From Methanobrevibacter sp. TMH8 (GTDB lineage Archaea; Methanobacteriota; Methanobacteria; Methanobacteriales; Methanobacteriaceae), in assembly GCF_020148105.1 (NCBI RefSeq), contig NZ_JAHLZE010000011.1, positions 1 to 57,530 on the forward strand: a stretch of 57,530 nt of DNA, given 5' to 3'. Below the pieces are notes generated by a model. That model did not search any database, was not told where the DNA came from, and saw only the letters and a program-made list of their open reading frames with translations. Position 1 is the first letter of the stretch, and the number at the start of each line of letters is the position of its first letter. The position numbers and the translations under genes were made by a program. Below are positions 11,597 through 21,966 of this stretch, piece after piece.

Positions 11597-11977
11597 TTAA
11601 ATTATTTATCATTGTCACTTTTTATTCTCACTTTTTATTTTTACTTTTTATTTTTATTTCATACTTATTTCAGATTATTTTATTCAATTTTTATATAATT
11701 TTCATGATATTTAATTACTTGAATTTACATATAATTTAACATATAATTTATATATTAATAATAAATAGTAATTAGCTAAAAAATCACTATAAACCTAATC
11801 TTTAAATTTTAACTATAATTATAAATTATTTATATAAAAAATTTCAAAAAATATATTTTATTAAAATATTTTATAAATATATTATATAAAAATAATTTAT
11901 AAAAATAAATTTAGAATAATAAATTTAGGTCATTTTATTTATTAAAATTAATAATTCAAGATATTAAGAGGATTAAA
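11597..11977. other. 381-bp AT-rich intergenic region
   Basis: Lies between the recJ-like gene and aconitase X. It starts with T-rich repeats (ttttta-type, termination-like) and is otherwise featureless A/T; only the GAGG ribosome binding site of the next gene is recognisable. Confidence 0.5.
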
Positions 11978-13192
11978 ATGTATTTAAACAATGAAGAAGA
12001 AAAAATGTATCAAGGTGAATATGGAGATACTGTAAGAAAGAGTATGGAAATAATTGTTGCATTAGGAGATATTTATGGTGCAGAAAAACTTGTTGATATT
12101 ACTTCTGCTCAAATATCTGGTGTTTCCTATAAAACTATTGGTGATGCAGGTCTTGAATATCTTGAAGATTTAGCTAATGATAAAGAAGTTAAAGCTAAAA
12201 AAACAACTGCCAAAGTTCCTTCTACTCTTAATCCTGCAGGGACCGATCTTGATAAATGGGAAAAACTAGGATTTCCTCCATTATTTGCAAAAAAACAAAA
12301 TGATATTGTTGATGCATATGGGTCTCTTGGAATTTCAGAAACTTGTACTTGTACTCCTTATCTTGTTGGAAATGTCCCTAGATTTAAGGACCATGTGGCA
12401 TGGTCTGAATCTTCTGCTGTTGCTTATGTAAATTCAGTTATTGGTGCAAGAACTAACCGTGAGGGTGGTCCTGGTGCATTAGCTGCAGCTATCTGTGGTA
12501 AAACTGCTATGTATGGTTATCATTTAGATGAAAATAGAAAAGCTAATTTATTAGTTGAAGTTGAGGAAGAAATTTCAGATATTGGATATGGTGCCCTTGG
12601 TTACATGATAGGTAATGAAGTTGGAGATGGAATTCCTTACTTTATACTAAAAAATAAATCAACAAACACAGAATTAAAATCTCTTGGCGCTGCTTTAGCT
12701 TCTTCTGGAGCTGTAGCTTTATATCATATTGAAAATGAAACTCCTGAATTTAATTTAGCTGGAAAAGAAGATTTAATTAAAAACAATAATAAAGTCACAA
12801 TTACAAATAATGATATTAAAGAAACTTCTGAAAAATTAACAAATTCCTCTAAAAATGAAGCAGATCTTGTATGTTTAGGATGTCCTCATGCATCACTTGA
12901 AGAAATTAAAGATATAGCTAATATTGTAGAAAACAAAAAAATTAAGAATGAACTTTGGGTATGTACTTCTATAAATGTCAAAGCTGCTGCTGATAGAATG
13001 GGATATACACAAATCATTGAATCTGCAGGTGGCCATATAGTCTGTGATACTTGTATGGTAGTAGCTCCAATCGAAGATATGGGATATGAAATAATTGGTG
13101 TAAATTCTGCAAAGGCAGCTAATTATGTGCCAAGTATGTGTGGTCTAGAAGTAATATTTGATAAACCTGAAAATTTGATTAAATTTGATTAA
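11978..13192 (+). CDS. aconitase X large subunit (phosphomevalonate dehydratase)
   Basis: 404 residues of the AcnX catalytic (DUF521) family. Archaeal members dehydrate mevalonate 5-phosphate to trans-anhydromevalonate phosphate in the modified mevalonate pathway for isoprenoid lipids. Diagnostic parts: the N-terminal [23 protein letters not shown] (Fe-S cysteine region), [25 protein letters not shown] and CDTCMVV. The small subunit is not adjacent. A GAGG ribosome binding site precedes ATG. Confidence 0.92.
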   Translation: MYLNNEEEKMYQGEYGDTVRKSMEIIVALGDIYGAEKLVDITSAQISGVSYKTIGDAGLEYLEDLANDKEVKAKKTTAKVPSTLNPAGTDLDKWEKLGFPPLFAKKQNDIVDAYGSLGISETCTCTPYLVGNVPRFKDHVAWSESSAVAYVNSVIGARTNREGGPGALAAAICGKTAMYGYHLDENRKANLLVEVEEEISDIGYGALGYMIGNEVGDGIPYFILKNKSTNTELKSLGAALASSGAVALYHIENETPEFNLAGKEDLIKNNNKVTITNNDIKETSEKLTNSSKNEADLVCLGCPHASLEEIKDIANIVENKKIKNELWVCTSINVKAAADRMGYTQIIESAGGHIVCDTCMVVAPIEDMGYEIIGVNSAKAANYVPSMCGLEVIFDKPENLIKFD

Positions 13193-13384
13193 ATTTTTAA
13201 AATTCGTTTTAATATTTATAATAATTTTATTTATATTATTTTATTATACTATTTTTTTTATCATGCTATTTTTTCAGTATAATATTATTTTCTTATTATA
13301 AATATCATTAAAATAATTGATATATCAACTATTAATTTGTTTAAATAAAATAGATTTTAATTTTAAAAAATAAATAAAGAATAA

Positions 13385-13418
13385 ATAAAAATAAATAAAA
13401 AAGGGCACAAATGCCCTT
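13385..13418 (-). terminator. hairpin terminator of adhesin 2
   Basis: AAGGGCA (13401-13407) pairs with TGCCCTT (13412-13418), loop CAAA. Read on the minus strand the hairpin is followed by a T-rich run. It lies 13 bp beyond the adhesin stop. Confidence 0.75.
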
Positions 13419-13431
13419 GAATTAGGTTATA

Positions 13432-16400
13432 TTATTTTTTTCTATAAACAGATCCGAATATAGCTAATAATACAATTAATATAATTGCTATTGGAGCACC
13501 TGTTTTTTGATTTTTTGTATTAATTAAGTTTTTGCTGTTTGATTTTGCACTGACTTGATTTTTCTTGTTTGATTCTTCACTAGTTGAATTATTATCATTT
13601 GGTTCTGTATTGTTAGTGTTGTTATTGTTTTCATCGTTATTATTTGTTTCATAAGCTTTTGTATTTGTGATGCTTATGAATCCTTCGTGTGTGTCGTTAC
13701 CTGCGTGTGATGCTTGGATTTTGATATTGTTTGTGTGTGTAGGAGTATACGTTAAATTCCATTCTCCTAGGTTGTTTGTTGTTACTATGTAAGTATTTCC
13801 TTCAATGGTGATATTAAGTTGAGTATTAGTTAATGGGTTTCCAAATTCATCTTTTGCAATACCTGTAATGGTAATAGGTTTCCCTACCTCATCATTTGGA
13901 GCATTAACAGTAGAATTCATTATTATTTTTAAAGCTTTTGTATTTACAATGCTTGTGAATCCTTCGTGTGTGTCGTTGCCTGTGTGTGATGCTTGGATTT
14001 CGATGTTGTTTGTGTGTGTGGGAGTGTATGTTAAGTTCCATTCTCCTAGGTTGTTTGTTGTTACTGTGTAAGTATTTCCTTCAATGGTGATATTAAGTTG
14101 AGTATTAGCTAATGGGTTTCCATGTTCATCTTTTGCAATACCTGTTATGATGATAGGTTTCCCTACTTTATCATTTGGAGCATTAACAGTAGAATTCATT
14201 CTTATTTTACCAATTTCTAATAAACCTTCTTTAATATTTATTGGATAAGTTCCAGCACCTTCATAAAAGCCATTAACACTTAATAAACCACTTGATAATC
14301 CATTAAAAGTATATGTTAAATTAGCATACCCTTCAATTGATTCTAAAGAACCAATTAATGTTCCATTTATATAAAAACTTATATTTTGGCCTGTAATAGT
14401 ATTGCCCATGTCATCAGTTAAGGTAGCGTATATATTTATTGTAGAATCGTTGTTAATTCTTATTGTGGAATTATTTATGTATGTTAAATTTAAGACTCCC
14501 ATACTTCCATCATTGTATATTTCGTTACCTAATGTTGTTGCGGTATTATTATTCATGGTATTGCCAGTTACAAACATACTACCTTCATTATAAATACCTC
14601 CAGCATAAATTGCACTGTTATTAGTAAAACTAGAACTAGAAACAGTTGTATTATCGCCAGAGTTATAGATAGATCCTCCAGTATTAGCTGCTTTGTTGTT
14701 TGTAAATTCAGAACTAATTATAGTTACATTAGTACCGGTATTATAGATACTTCCTCCGTAACTTCCATTATTGTTAATAAAGTTAGAATCAGACACATTT
14801 ATCCCATTACCAGTATTAACTATAGCACCACCTACTTCTGCACTGTTGTTATTGAAATTAGCTGTGATTTTTGTATCATTACCAGTATTATAAATAGCAC
14901 CACCATAGTCAGTTGCACTATTATTAGTGAATATGGAATCTGATACACTTAAATTATTGCCTGTATTATAAATACCGCCACCACGAGCTATTGCATTGTT
15001 TTTAGTGAAATTAGAACCGCGTATGGTCATGTTATAACCAGTATTGTAGATAGCACCACCATTATAAACAGTCGCTTGATTGTTTATGAAATTAGCTGAT
15101 ACAATCATATTAGCACCAGTATTAGATATAGCACCACCAAAGTCACCTGTGTTATTAGTGAAATTAGAAACATACACAGCTGTATTATTGCCTGTATTAT
15201 GGATAGCTCCACCAAGATATGCTTTGTTTTCACTGAATTTAGAATCAGTCACAGTCATATTATTGCCGGTATTATAAATTGCACCACCATAATAATCTAG
15301 AATCTTATTATTGATGAAATTAGAACTAGATATATTCATATCAAGACCACTATTAAAAATAGCACCACCAAATTCTGTAGCATTATTATTTGTGAAATTA
15401 GAACTCTTTATAGTCATATTATTCGCTTTATTATTATAGATAGCACCACCATCACCATCAAGAGCTTTATTATCAGTGAAGTTAGAGTTTGCTATGGTTA
15501 GATTAATACCATAGTTATAGATTCCACCACCTATATTCGCACTGTTGTTAGTGAAGTCAGAGTTTGATATGCTTAAATTACTGCTGGTACTATATGTAAA
15601 TATAGCACCACCTCTAGCTGCAGCATTGTTGTTAGTGAAACTAGAGTTTGATATAGTTAGATTTTTACCCATATCTATGATAGCACCACCAAAATCACCT
15701 GTGTTATCAGTGAAATTAGAATTCCTTATGGTTGTATTAATACTACCTGTAATGTAGATAGCACCTCCTCCATTAGGATTGTTAATATTGTCTGTAAAGT
15801 TAGTAACTCGGTTACCAGTAAAATTACATCCGTTTATAATTGAATTATTACTTGCAAAGATATGAATAGCGCCTCCCTCATACATTGCACTATTATTAGT
15901 GAAATTACAATCTAGTGCATATAAATTACCATTACTTACTAAGATTGCACCACCTAAACCTTCAGCAGTATTATTAATAAAATTAGAACGAATCACAGAT
16001 AAATTAAAATAACCATCAATAGCACCACCACTAACAGCACCATATATAGATTGACGTGCAGTATTATTAGTGAAGTTAGAGTCTGTTATATTAATATTGG
16101 CATGACCATTTGATACTCTAATTGCACCACCAGTATAACCAGTATTGTTAGAAAATACACAATTTTTAATTGTTATGTTGGGATTACCACCATCACTCTG
16201 GATAGCACCACCACCATCAACAGTATTAGAATTAGCAAGTCCATTGATGAATGTTATATTGATGAATGTTATATTATAATCATCATTTATAAGGAATATT
16301 TTACTGAGACCTCTTGCATCTATTATAATCTTATCAGCAGACCCATTTCCTTTGATTATTATATTTTTATTGATATAGATATTAGTATCTTGATTTGTTT

Positions 16401-16602
16401 TATTGTAGGTTCCTGGGTTTAAAGTCAGAGTTCCTCTGTCTTCAGTATCTGCAATACCTTGTGCAATTCCCCCGGTACTTGTAGAATTAATAGTTTGATT
16501 AGCTGCATTTATAGCTGATAAACTGCAAAATAATAAGATTGCAATGCTCATTAAAATTATAATGTGTGAATATCTTCTTTTTTCGCTTTTTTTATTTTGC
16601 AT
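13432..16602 (-). CDS. adhesin-like protein 2 (beta-helix, Ig-like repeats, KTGxPI anchor)
   Basis: 1056 residues. Signal peptide at the N-terminus (basic MQNKKSEKRR, hydrophobic to about residue 33). Residues about 40-700 are some 20 Asn-rich right-handed beta-helix repeats, most ending GGAIYNTG or close. An Ig-like segment with TLTDDMGNTITGQNISFYI follows, then two nearly identical 93-residue Ig-like domains, an Asn/Glu/Ser-rich stalk, and the C-terminal QKTGAPI-membrane segment-YRKK. Expected at the cell surface, anchored by the C-terminus, probably binding host, partner cells or glycans. The start ATG has a GGGGGGTGA ribosome binding site. The leader DNA upstream is highly structured. Confidence 0.93.
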   Translation of the reverse strand: MQNKKSEKRRYSHIIILMSIAILLFCSLSAINAANQTINSTSTGGIAQGIADTEDRGTLTLNPGTYNKTNQDTNIYINKNIIIKGNGSADKIIIDARGLSKIFLINDDYNITFINITFINGLANSNTVDGGGAIQSDGGNPNITIKNCVFSNNTGYTGGAIRVSNGHANINITDSNFTNNTARQSIYGAVSGGAIDGYFNLSVIRSNFINNTAEGLGGAILVSNGNLYALDCNFTNNSAMYEGGAIHIFASNNSIINGCNFTGNRVTNFTDNINNPNGGGAIYITGSINTTIRNSNFTDNTGDFGGAIIDMGKNLTISNSSFTNNNAAARGGAIFTYSTSSNLSISNSDFTNNSANIGGGIYNYGINLTIANSNFTDNKALDGDGGAIYNNKANNMTIKSSNFTNNNATEFGGAIFNSGLDMNISSSNFINNKILDYYGGAIYNTGNNMTVTDSKFSENKAYLGGAIHNTGNNTAVYVSNFTNNTGDFGGAISNTGANMIVSANFINNQATVYNGGAIYNTGYNMTIRGSNFTKNNAIARGGGIYNTGNNLSVSDSIFTNNSATDYGGAIYNTGNDTKITANFNNNSAEVGGAIVNTGNGINVSDSNFINNNGSYGGSIYNTGTNVTIISSEFTNNKAANTGGSIYNSGDNTTVSSSSFTNNSAIYAGGIYNEGSMFVTGNTMNNNTATTLGNEIYNDGSMGVLNLTYINNSTIRINNDSTINIYATLTDDMGNTITGQNISFYINGTLIGSLESIEGYANLTYTFNGLSSGLLSVNGFYEGAGTYPINIKEGLLEIGKIRMNSTVNAPNDKVGKPIIITGIAKDEHGNPLANTQLNITIEGNTYTVTTNNLGEWNLTYTPTHTNNIEIQASHTGNDTHEGFTSIVNTKALKIIMNSTVNAPNDEVGKPITITGIAKDEFGNPLTNTQLNITIEGNTYIVTTNNLGEWNLTYTPTHTNNIKIQASHAGNDTHEGFISITNTKAYETNNNDENNNNTNNTEPNDNNSTSEESNKKNQVSAKSNSKNLINTKNQKTGAPIAIILIVLLAIFGSVYRKK
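13653..14210 (-). repeat. tandem 279-bp repeat (Ig-like domain duplication)
   Basis: Two consecutive in-frame units of 279 bp (13653-13931 and 13932-about 14210) are almost identical at the DNA level. Each encodes a 93-residue Ig-like domain starting NSTVNAPND-VGKPI and including GEWNLTYTPTHTNNI. The high DNA identity points to a recent duplication or ongoing gene conversion. Confidence 0.9.
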
Positions 16603-17536
16603 TAATTTTCACCCCCCGGTTAATTAATTTTTAAAATAAATATGTGATAAAGTAGAAATAGTGTATTTAATCATTATAATTAATTATTATAAAATAATAA
16701 CTATTACTTTTAAACTTGTATCTTTTATTTAGTGATTAATAAATATAGTATACTAATCTAATCTTTATTTATAGAATTATAGGTTTTCTAAAAAAGACCC
16801 TGATTAATATCAAAAAAGCTTTCATTTATTATTATAATTCATTGAATAATTTAATAAAATCTTTTTTGGTCTTTTTATTAATCAGAACAAAATTATTGTT
16901 TTAATAATTTTGTCCTTATTAATAATAGGACAATATAGAAATAATTTTTAGTAAAAAGTATTAATTAGTAGAATAATTTTTATTTATTTTTAAACCCCCT
17001 CTTTCTTGTAGATCATGTTTCAAATAAATTTTGATAGAAAAAGTAAATATTTCCATGTTAATACAAAGCAATGGCTGACAGTATTAAGTTTTAAGTTAAA
17101 ATAGCTAAATATAATCAAGTTTTAAGTTAAAATTTTTTAACTTGTATAATATTTTGAAATATTTATAGATTTAACATTGTATTAACTTACATATAAATTT
17201 ATTGTTCGGATAATAGTAAATAGTTGTAATATTATTAGATAAAATAAAATTTTTTAAGGATAATTTTTATTTTTATCCTTACTTTTTTTTTAAAATTGAT
17301 AAATTGATTGTAATTTTTTGCTTTCATTAACCTTGATATTAATTTTAAAATATTTTTTTATTTATAAATATTAAAAAACTTAAAAATTCAAAAATAATTT
17401 ATGTAGATCTAATTTCAATTAAAAAAGAAATTTATCAATTTAAAAAAAAGTAAAGGTAAAAATTGAAAAAATAGATTAATAGCTATATAAAAACTATATT
17501 AAATTTAGATTAAAGTAGTGACAACTATTTATTTAA
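16603..17536 (-). promoter_or_regulatory. long structured leader region of adhesin 2
   Basis: 934 bp without a convincing gene. On the strand of adhesin 2 it holds several hairpins 190-330 nt before the start: GTCCT/AGGAC (16912-16931), a 9-bp stem 16890-16898/16903-16911, and a composite inverted repeat in which 16800-16818 can pair with 16861-16868 plus 16876-16885 while 16791-16799 can pair with 16868-16876. These last two compete for the same bases. Farther out a 15-nt motif AAGTTTTAAGTTAAA occurs twice near 17086 and 17120. Function is inferred as regulation of the adhesin, not shown. Confidence 0.4.
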
Positions 17537-18685
17537 TTAATGTGCTGTTAAATATTTGGGATTTTTAATAATATGCTCTTTACCACATACTAAACAGAAA
17601 TCAGCATCACATTTAGTACAAACCCACATACCTTCTGGAGATGTAGTACCATCTTCATAAATCATACATCCATATTTTTTACAGTATGGGCAATAGTTTT
17701 TGAAACTAGAAGAATGATATAAATAGTCTCCATATTTTCCACAACTACATTTTCCAGTACTTATTAAATAATCATGATTGTATTTTACTTCGGTTGGACC
17801 ACAAGAATATTTTGCTTTAATGATAGTAAAATTTTTATTATCATTATTATCTGAAGGCAATATATTAAAATTTTGATGCTTTGTATATGTTGGAATTACT
17901 TTATTGATCTTATTATTTTTTGCAATGTTTAATGTTAATGAACTAGGTAATTTGTTTTTATGATAATGGCTCCAATATAATATCTTATTGAATCCATAAA
18001 CAGCAGTTTGATATTGAATCTTTCCAATTTTAGTTGTAACATAATTTGGAACTCTATTGTTTTTGTCAATATACTTTATTATGTTTTTTGCATAAGTATA
18101 AAATTGCTTAGTTGTAAGTTTTCCTTTTATCTTTGTCCCCATTGGGGTTTTAGGATTTTTGACATCATATTTTATTATAATATCAGTATTTTTCTTGTTG
18201 TATTTGTAATAAATAAGTTTATTTAATAAATATGTATATTCTGGTATAGAAAAGTTATATCCTCCAATATTAACTTTATTTGGAAGTTTTTTATACTTAG
18301 TGACATAGTTATTTATATAAATAGAAGCTTTTAAAATTTGGACTTGAGTTAATTTTTTAGGTTTAATCTTTCCATTTGTGGGATTATTTTGATTATTAGA
18401 ATTATTTTCACTATTAATACCAACTGTAGATTTAGTTTTATTAGTTGTATCATTACTAATTGTAGAATTAGTATTTGTAGCTGTATTAGAACCATTAAAA
18501 GAATTAGTATCATTAATAGATTCATTAGATGTAGCTGCCTTTACTACAACTATATTATTTTGTTTAGCTGATTTTTCATTAGCTACTTGATTAATATTTA
18601 AATTTTCAGCAATAACTGGAGAAGTAGCTATTGAAATTAGGATAAATATAGCCATAATATAGTAAATAGGCTTTTTATATTTCAT
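17537..18685 (-). CDS. secreted pseudomurein-binding protein with Cys-rich C-terminal domain
   Basis: 382 residues. Signal peptide to about residue 27 (ends PVIAE), then a Ser/Thr/Asn-rich linker. Two pseudomurein-binding repeats follow: LPNKVNIGGYNFSIPEYTYL and VPNYVTTKIGKIQYQTA, each preceded by a helix and followed by a YLLNKL-type helix. The C-terminus (residues about 295-375) carries some eleven cysteines, as CGP, CSCG, CPYCKKYGC, CTKC and CLVC, which looks like zinc ribbons. It should be held non-covalently in the pseudomurein wall. The Cys-rich domain is not one I recognise; the CGPTE start leaves open a papain-like enzyme, but no full catalytic triad is evident. Confidence 0.75.
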   Translation of the reverse strand: MKYKKPIYYIMAIFILISIATSPVIAENLNINQVANEKSAKQNNIVVVKAATSNESINDTNSFNGSNTATNTNSTISNDTTNKTKSTVGINSENNSNNQNNPTNGKIKPKKLTQVQILKASIYINNYVTKYKKLPNKVNIGGYNFSIPEYTYLLNKLIYYKYNKKNTDIIIKYDVKNPKTPMGTKIKGKLTTKQFYTYAKNIIKYIDKNNRVPNYVTTKIGKIQYQTAVYGFNKILYWSHYHKNKLPSSLTLNIAKNNKINKVIPTYTKHQNFNILPSDNNDNKNFTIIKAKYSCGPTEVKYNHDYLISTGKCSCGKYGDYLYHSSSFKNYCPYCKKYGCMIYEDGTTSPEGMWVCTKCDADFCLVCGKEHIIKNPKYLTAH

Positions 18686-19554
18686 AAAAGTTCCGCCTCA
18701 ATAAAAAATTCATTATTTTAAATTAATTAATATATTTCATAAATTTAGTGTAAATTTATTTTGTAAAAGTTGAAGATTCTAAAACTATTAAAACTTTTAA
18801 AATTTTTAAATTTTTTAAATTTTTTAAATCTTTTAAAACTATTAAAAGTTTTTAAATCTTAAATTCTTTAAATTCTTAAAAAAAAATTATTAAAAAAAGA
18901 GCTATTATTTATATTAAAACTTTTATAATAAAAAATATTTTTAGAATTAATTATATTTTAATTATATTAATTATTTTTATTAATTTTCAATTGAATTTAT
19001 TTTATTTATTATAAATTTTATTTAATTATATGTAATTTTTATCATAATAGATAATTTCTATCTTATATTCTATTTTATATTCTAATTTATATTGTTCATT
19101 TAGTATATTATATTTTAATATAATATTATAAAATATTATAAAATATTAATAAATTATCATTGTCTTTTGTTTGCATTCCATATTTATATTTCAATCTTAT
19201 ATAAATGTTTTCTTTTAATTTTCTTTAAAAACTTTTTTTAGAGCTTATTTTTTAAAATAAAGCTTCTATAGAAGAGATTTATTTTTCATTAAATAGTCCT
19301 ACATTTATATTTTTTAATATTCTTGGGCTAGTGATAAGGATAGGTATTTCCATGTTATACTTTTAAATTAAATTTATTTTTAATTAGCTTTTGTTCCTTA
19401 AATTTTATTAATTATCAATTAAAAGTCTTTATTTATTAATTAAATTGAATAAAATAGATTAAAATTTTAATACTTTAGATTATAACCAATAATACATATT
19501 ACTTTTCATTTGCTCCCAAAAATTAATATTATATAAAAATATAATATAATATTA
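18686..19554. other. 869-bp AT-rich intergenic region
   Basis: Between divergent genes. It consists of A/T runs (AAATTTTTTAAA-type repeats near 18800-18880) and a short palindrome CTTCTATAGAAG (19263-19274). The string TATTTCCATGTTATAC near 19347 is close to TATTTCCATGTTAATAC near 17048 and TTTTCATGTTATAC near 40020. No coding potential seen. Confidence 0.4.
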
Positions 19555-20670
19555 ATGAACACTTTAAAAAAAATGCAAGTTTTAAGTGATTCTGCACAAT
19601 TTGATGTTTGTGATTATGTAAATCATTATAAAAAATCTGATGTCAATCTTCCTGGAATTTATAATGCAACAGGGCCTGATGGATGTAAAATTCCTCTTTT
19701 TAAAACATTAATGACAAACAAATGTGTTAATGATTGTAAATACTGTATAAATCAATCAAAAAGAAATTTCACTAGGCTTGAATTGAGTCCTGATGAGTTA
19801 GCTAGGGCATTTCTTAATTATTATGGTAATGGATATGTAGAAGGTTTATTTTTAAGTTCAGGCATTGCAAAAAATATTGATAATACTATGGAAAATATGC
19901 TTGAAGTAGTTAACATACTCAGAAAAAACTATGGTTATGATGATTACATTCATTTTAAGGTTATTCCTGGTGCTAGTAAGGATTCGATTAAAAGAGCTAT
20001 GTCTTTAGCTAATAGGGTAAGTTTAAATATTGAATCTGCAACTCCAAATGGATTATCAGATATTTCATCCACTAAAGATTATAATAAAGATATTTTAAAA
20101 AGAATTAGCTGGATAAATTCAATATCTAAAAAGAAAAACTCAATCATGTGCTCTAGCTCTACAACACAAATGATTGTTGGAGCAAATGATGAAACAGATC
20201 TAGAAGTATTATCTAGGATAAAATCACTATATAAAAAATATGATCTATCTAGAAGTTATTTTAGTGCATTTTCTCCTGTTGAAGGAACTGATCTTGAAAG
20301 AAAAGAAGAATGTAATAAAGATAGAACTTCAAAGTTATATAATGCCGATGCATTATTAAATACTTATAAATTTGATTTAGATGAGCTTGTTTTTGAAGAA
20401 AATAATCATTTATCTCTTATAGAAGATCCTAAATATTCAGCTGCATTAAAACGAGATATTTTTCCATTAGAAATTAATTCGGCCCCATTTTATGAATTAA
20501 TCCGAGTCCCTGGAATTGGAACAATTTCAGCTAAAAGAATCATGGCTATCAGAAAGAAAAAACCATTTAAAAAGCTAGAAGAACTAAAAAAATTAGGGGT
20601 TGTTGTAGATAGAGCTGAACCCTTTATAAAATTAGATGGAAATTATCAAATAGGTTTATATAGCTATTGA
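19555..20670 (+). CDS. radical SAM protein of the DNA modification/repair (rSAM-link-UDG) family
   Basis: 371 residues. The radical SAM cluster motif CVNDCKYC binds the 4Fe-4S/SAM unit. The N-terminal lead-in (KKMQVLSDSAQFDVCDY, GPDGCKIPLFKTL) and the C-terminal helix-hairpin-helix (IRVPGIGTISAKRI) match the family in which bacterial members are paired with a UDG-like DUF4130 protein and are predicted to act on DNA. No such partner is adjacent here. Start ATG 19555 has no ribosome binding site and is probably leaderless. Confidence 0.88.
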   Translation: MNTLKKMQVLSDSAQFDVCDYVNHYKKSDVNLPGIYNATGPDGCKIPLFKTLMTNKCVNDCKYCINQSKRNFTRLELSPDELARAFLNYYGNGYVEGLFLSSGIAKNIDNTMENMLEVVNILRKNYGYDDYIHFKVIPGASKDSIKRAMSLANRVSLNIESATPNGLSDISSTKDYNKDILKRISWINSISKKKNSIMCSSSTTQMIVGANDETDLEVLSRIKSLYKKYDLSRSYFSAFSPVEGTDLERKEECNKDRTSKLYNADALLNTYKFDLDELVFEENNHLSLIEDPKYSAALKRDIFPLEINSAPFYELIRVPGIGTISAKRIMAIRKKKPFKKLEELKKLGVVVDRAEPFIKLDGNYQIGLYSY

Positions 20671-20745
20671 TTTGTTATTAAATATATTTTATTTAGTATA
20701 TTTATCTTGTATTAATTATTTATAATCATTTATAATTATTTATAT

Positions 20746-21966
20746 TTATCTATAATTAGCTCTTTGATTCCAAATAGCTTTCATAGATTTGTAACCACTG
20801 CTTTTTGGAGGATTTTTCAAGTTAAAATTATTTATAATTTCAACTATATTTTCAATAGCTATTTCACTATTTTCAAGAAGTTTTTTTCCATTAGGCTTGT
20901 TAATAATGAGTTTATATTGATTATTAGAATGATTAAAATCACTTAAAAAATCAGCTATTTTATCAATTTCAAGAATTGGGATATCTAATTCATTAGCTAA
21001 ATCAACACTTCCATGTTTTTCATGGAAACCAGCTATTTTTATTGAAGGAACTTCTAAAACTCCTGCTTCTATTGTCATTCCCATTCCTGCACCATAAATC
21101 ATTAGTTCAGCTGATTTCATAAGACTTAAAAGTTCAACATATTCATCTAAAACTTTAACTTTAGATGAACTTACTAAGTTTTCAATCAATTCTTTTTTAA
21201 ACCTATATGGCGCTATTAATGTAGGGAAATTAGCTTTTTCAATAGCTGCTATTAAACTCTCTAAATCATTATTCTTTAAATCTCCACCTAAAACTACTAA
21301 AATAAACTCAGAAACACCATATTTTGTTTTGATTTCCTTTTGAGGTGTTAAGTTCATATCATTTACAAATTTATTTACATAACTTGCCATTGGATATCCG
21401 TGGATATTTTTGATATTATCTGTATTTTCAATATTTTCAATATTATTATCGTTATTAAGATTATTCGCATTATTTCCTATCAAATAAACTTCTTTTAAAA
21501 AACTTTTATATTTTTCTTCAGGAACAGTAATTAAGTTTGAATAAGCTATTGTTTCAATGGGATTATAAATATCTTGTTCAATATGAATTATAGGAATTCT
21601 AAGTATTTTGGCCGCAATTATTGATTTTCTAACATCTCCTGCATTTCCACAAGTGATTAATAAATCGATACCTTTTCCACTAAGTGCAGATAAAGCTTTA
21701 ATAGTATCTTTAGCTATTAAATAAGCTAACTCTATATTATTTCTTTTTACTTTTCCAGTGCCTCTGCCTTCACCTATTGAATATGTTTTATCACAGTATG
21801 GACTTATTAAATCATAAGCTCCAGATCCATGAGTTAAACCAATTATTTTACTTTTTCTCCAATTTAGTTTTCCTTCTATTTCTAATTCTTTTAATTTTTG
21901 TATTATTGGAATAAAAGTTTTTCCAGGAGCTATTTCACATGCAATGGCTATAGTAATGTTTTTCAA
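20746..21966 (-). CDS. GT-B fold glycosyltransferase, MurG/epimerase-like
   Basis: 406 residues. Two Rossmann-like halves are visible: an N-terminal half with LLITCGNAGDVRKSIIAAKI and PIIHIEQDIYNPIET, and a C-terminal half with ILVVLGGD and the donor-binding region LMIYGAGMGMTIEAGVLEVPSIKI, like MurG/GT28 or UDP-GlcNAc 2-epimerase proteins. The start codon is TTG, directly after the stop of the upstream polymerase (TAATTG), so translation is coupled. Together the pair suggests assembly of a surface polysaccharide or pseudomurein precursor. Donor and acceptor sugars are unknown. Confidence 0.7.
   Translation of the reverse strand: MKNITIAIACEIAPGKTFIPIIQKLKELEIEGKLNWRKSKIIGLTHGSGAYDLISPYCDKTYSIGEGRGTGKVKRNNIELAYLIAKDTIKALSALSGKGIDLLITCGNAGDVRKSIIAAKILRIPIIHIEQDIYNPIETIAYSNLITVPEEKYKSFLKEVYLIGNNANNLNNDNNIENIENTDNIKNIHGYPMASYVNKFVNDMNLTPQKEIKTKYGVSEFILVVLGGDLKNNDLESLIAAIEKANFPTLIAPYRFKKELIENLVSSSKVKVLDEYVELLSLMKSAELMIYGAGMGMTIEAGVLEVPSIKIAGFHEKHGSVDLANELDIPILEIDKIADFLSDFNHSNNQYKLIINKPNGKKLLENSEIAIENIVEIINNFNLKNPPKSSGYKSMKAIWNQRANYR

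Noticed and set aside
15080-15757. Open frames on the plus strand inside adhesin 2
   Set aside because: Antisense of the beta-helix repeats; Val/Leu/Pro repeats arise from the complement of Asn/Gly/Thr codons.
13432-16602. Regular repeats that could be mistaken for a CRISPR array
   Set aside because: The repeats are coding, about 20-25 codons apart, degenerate and in frame; no uniform repeat-spacer pattern.
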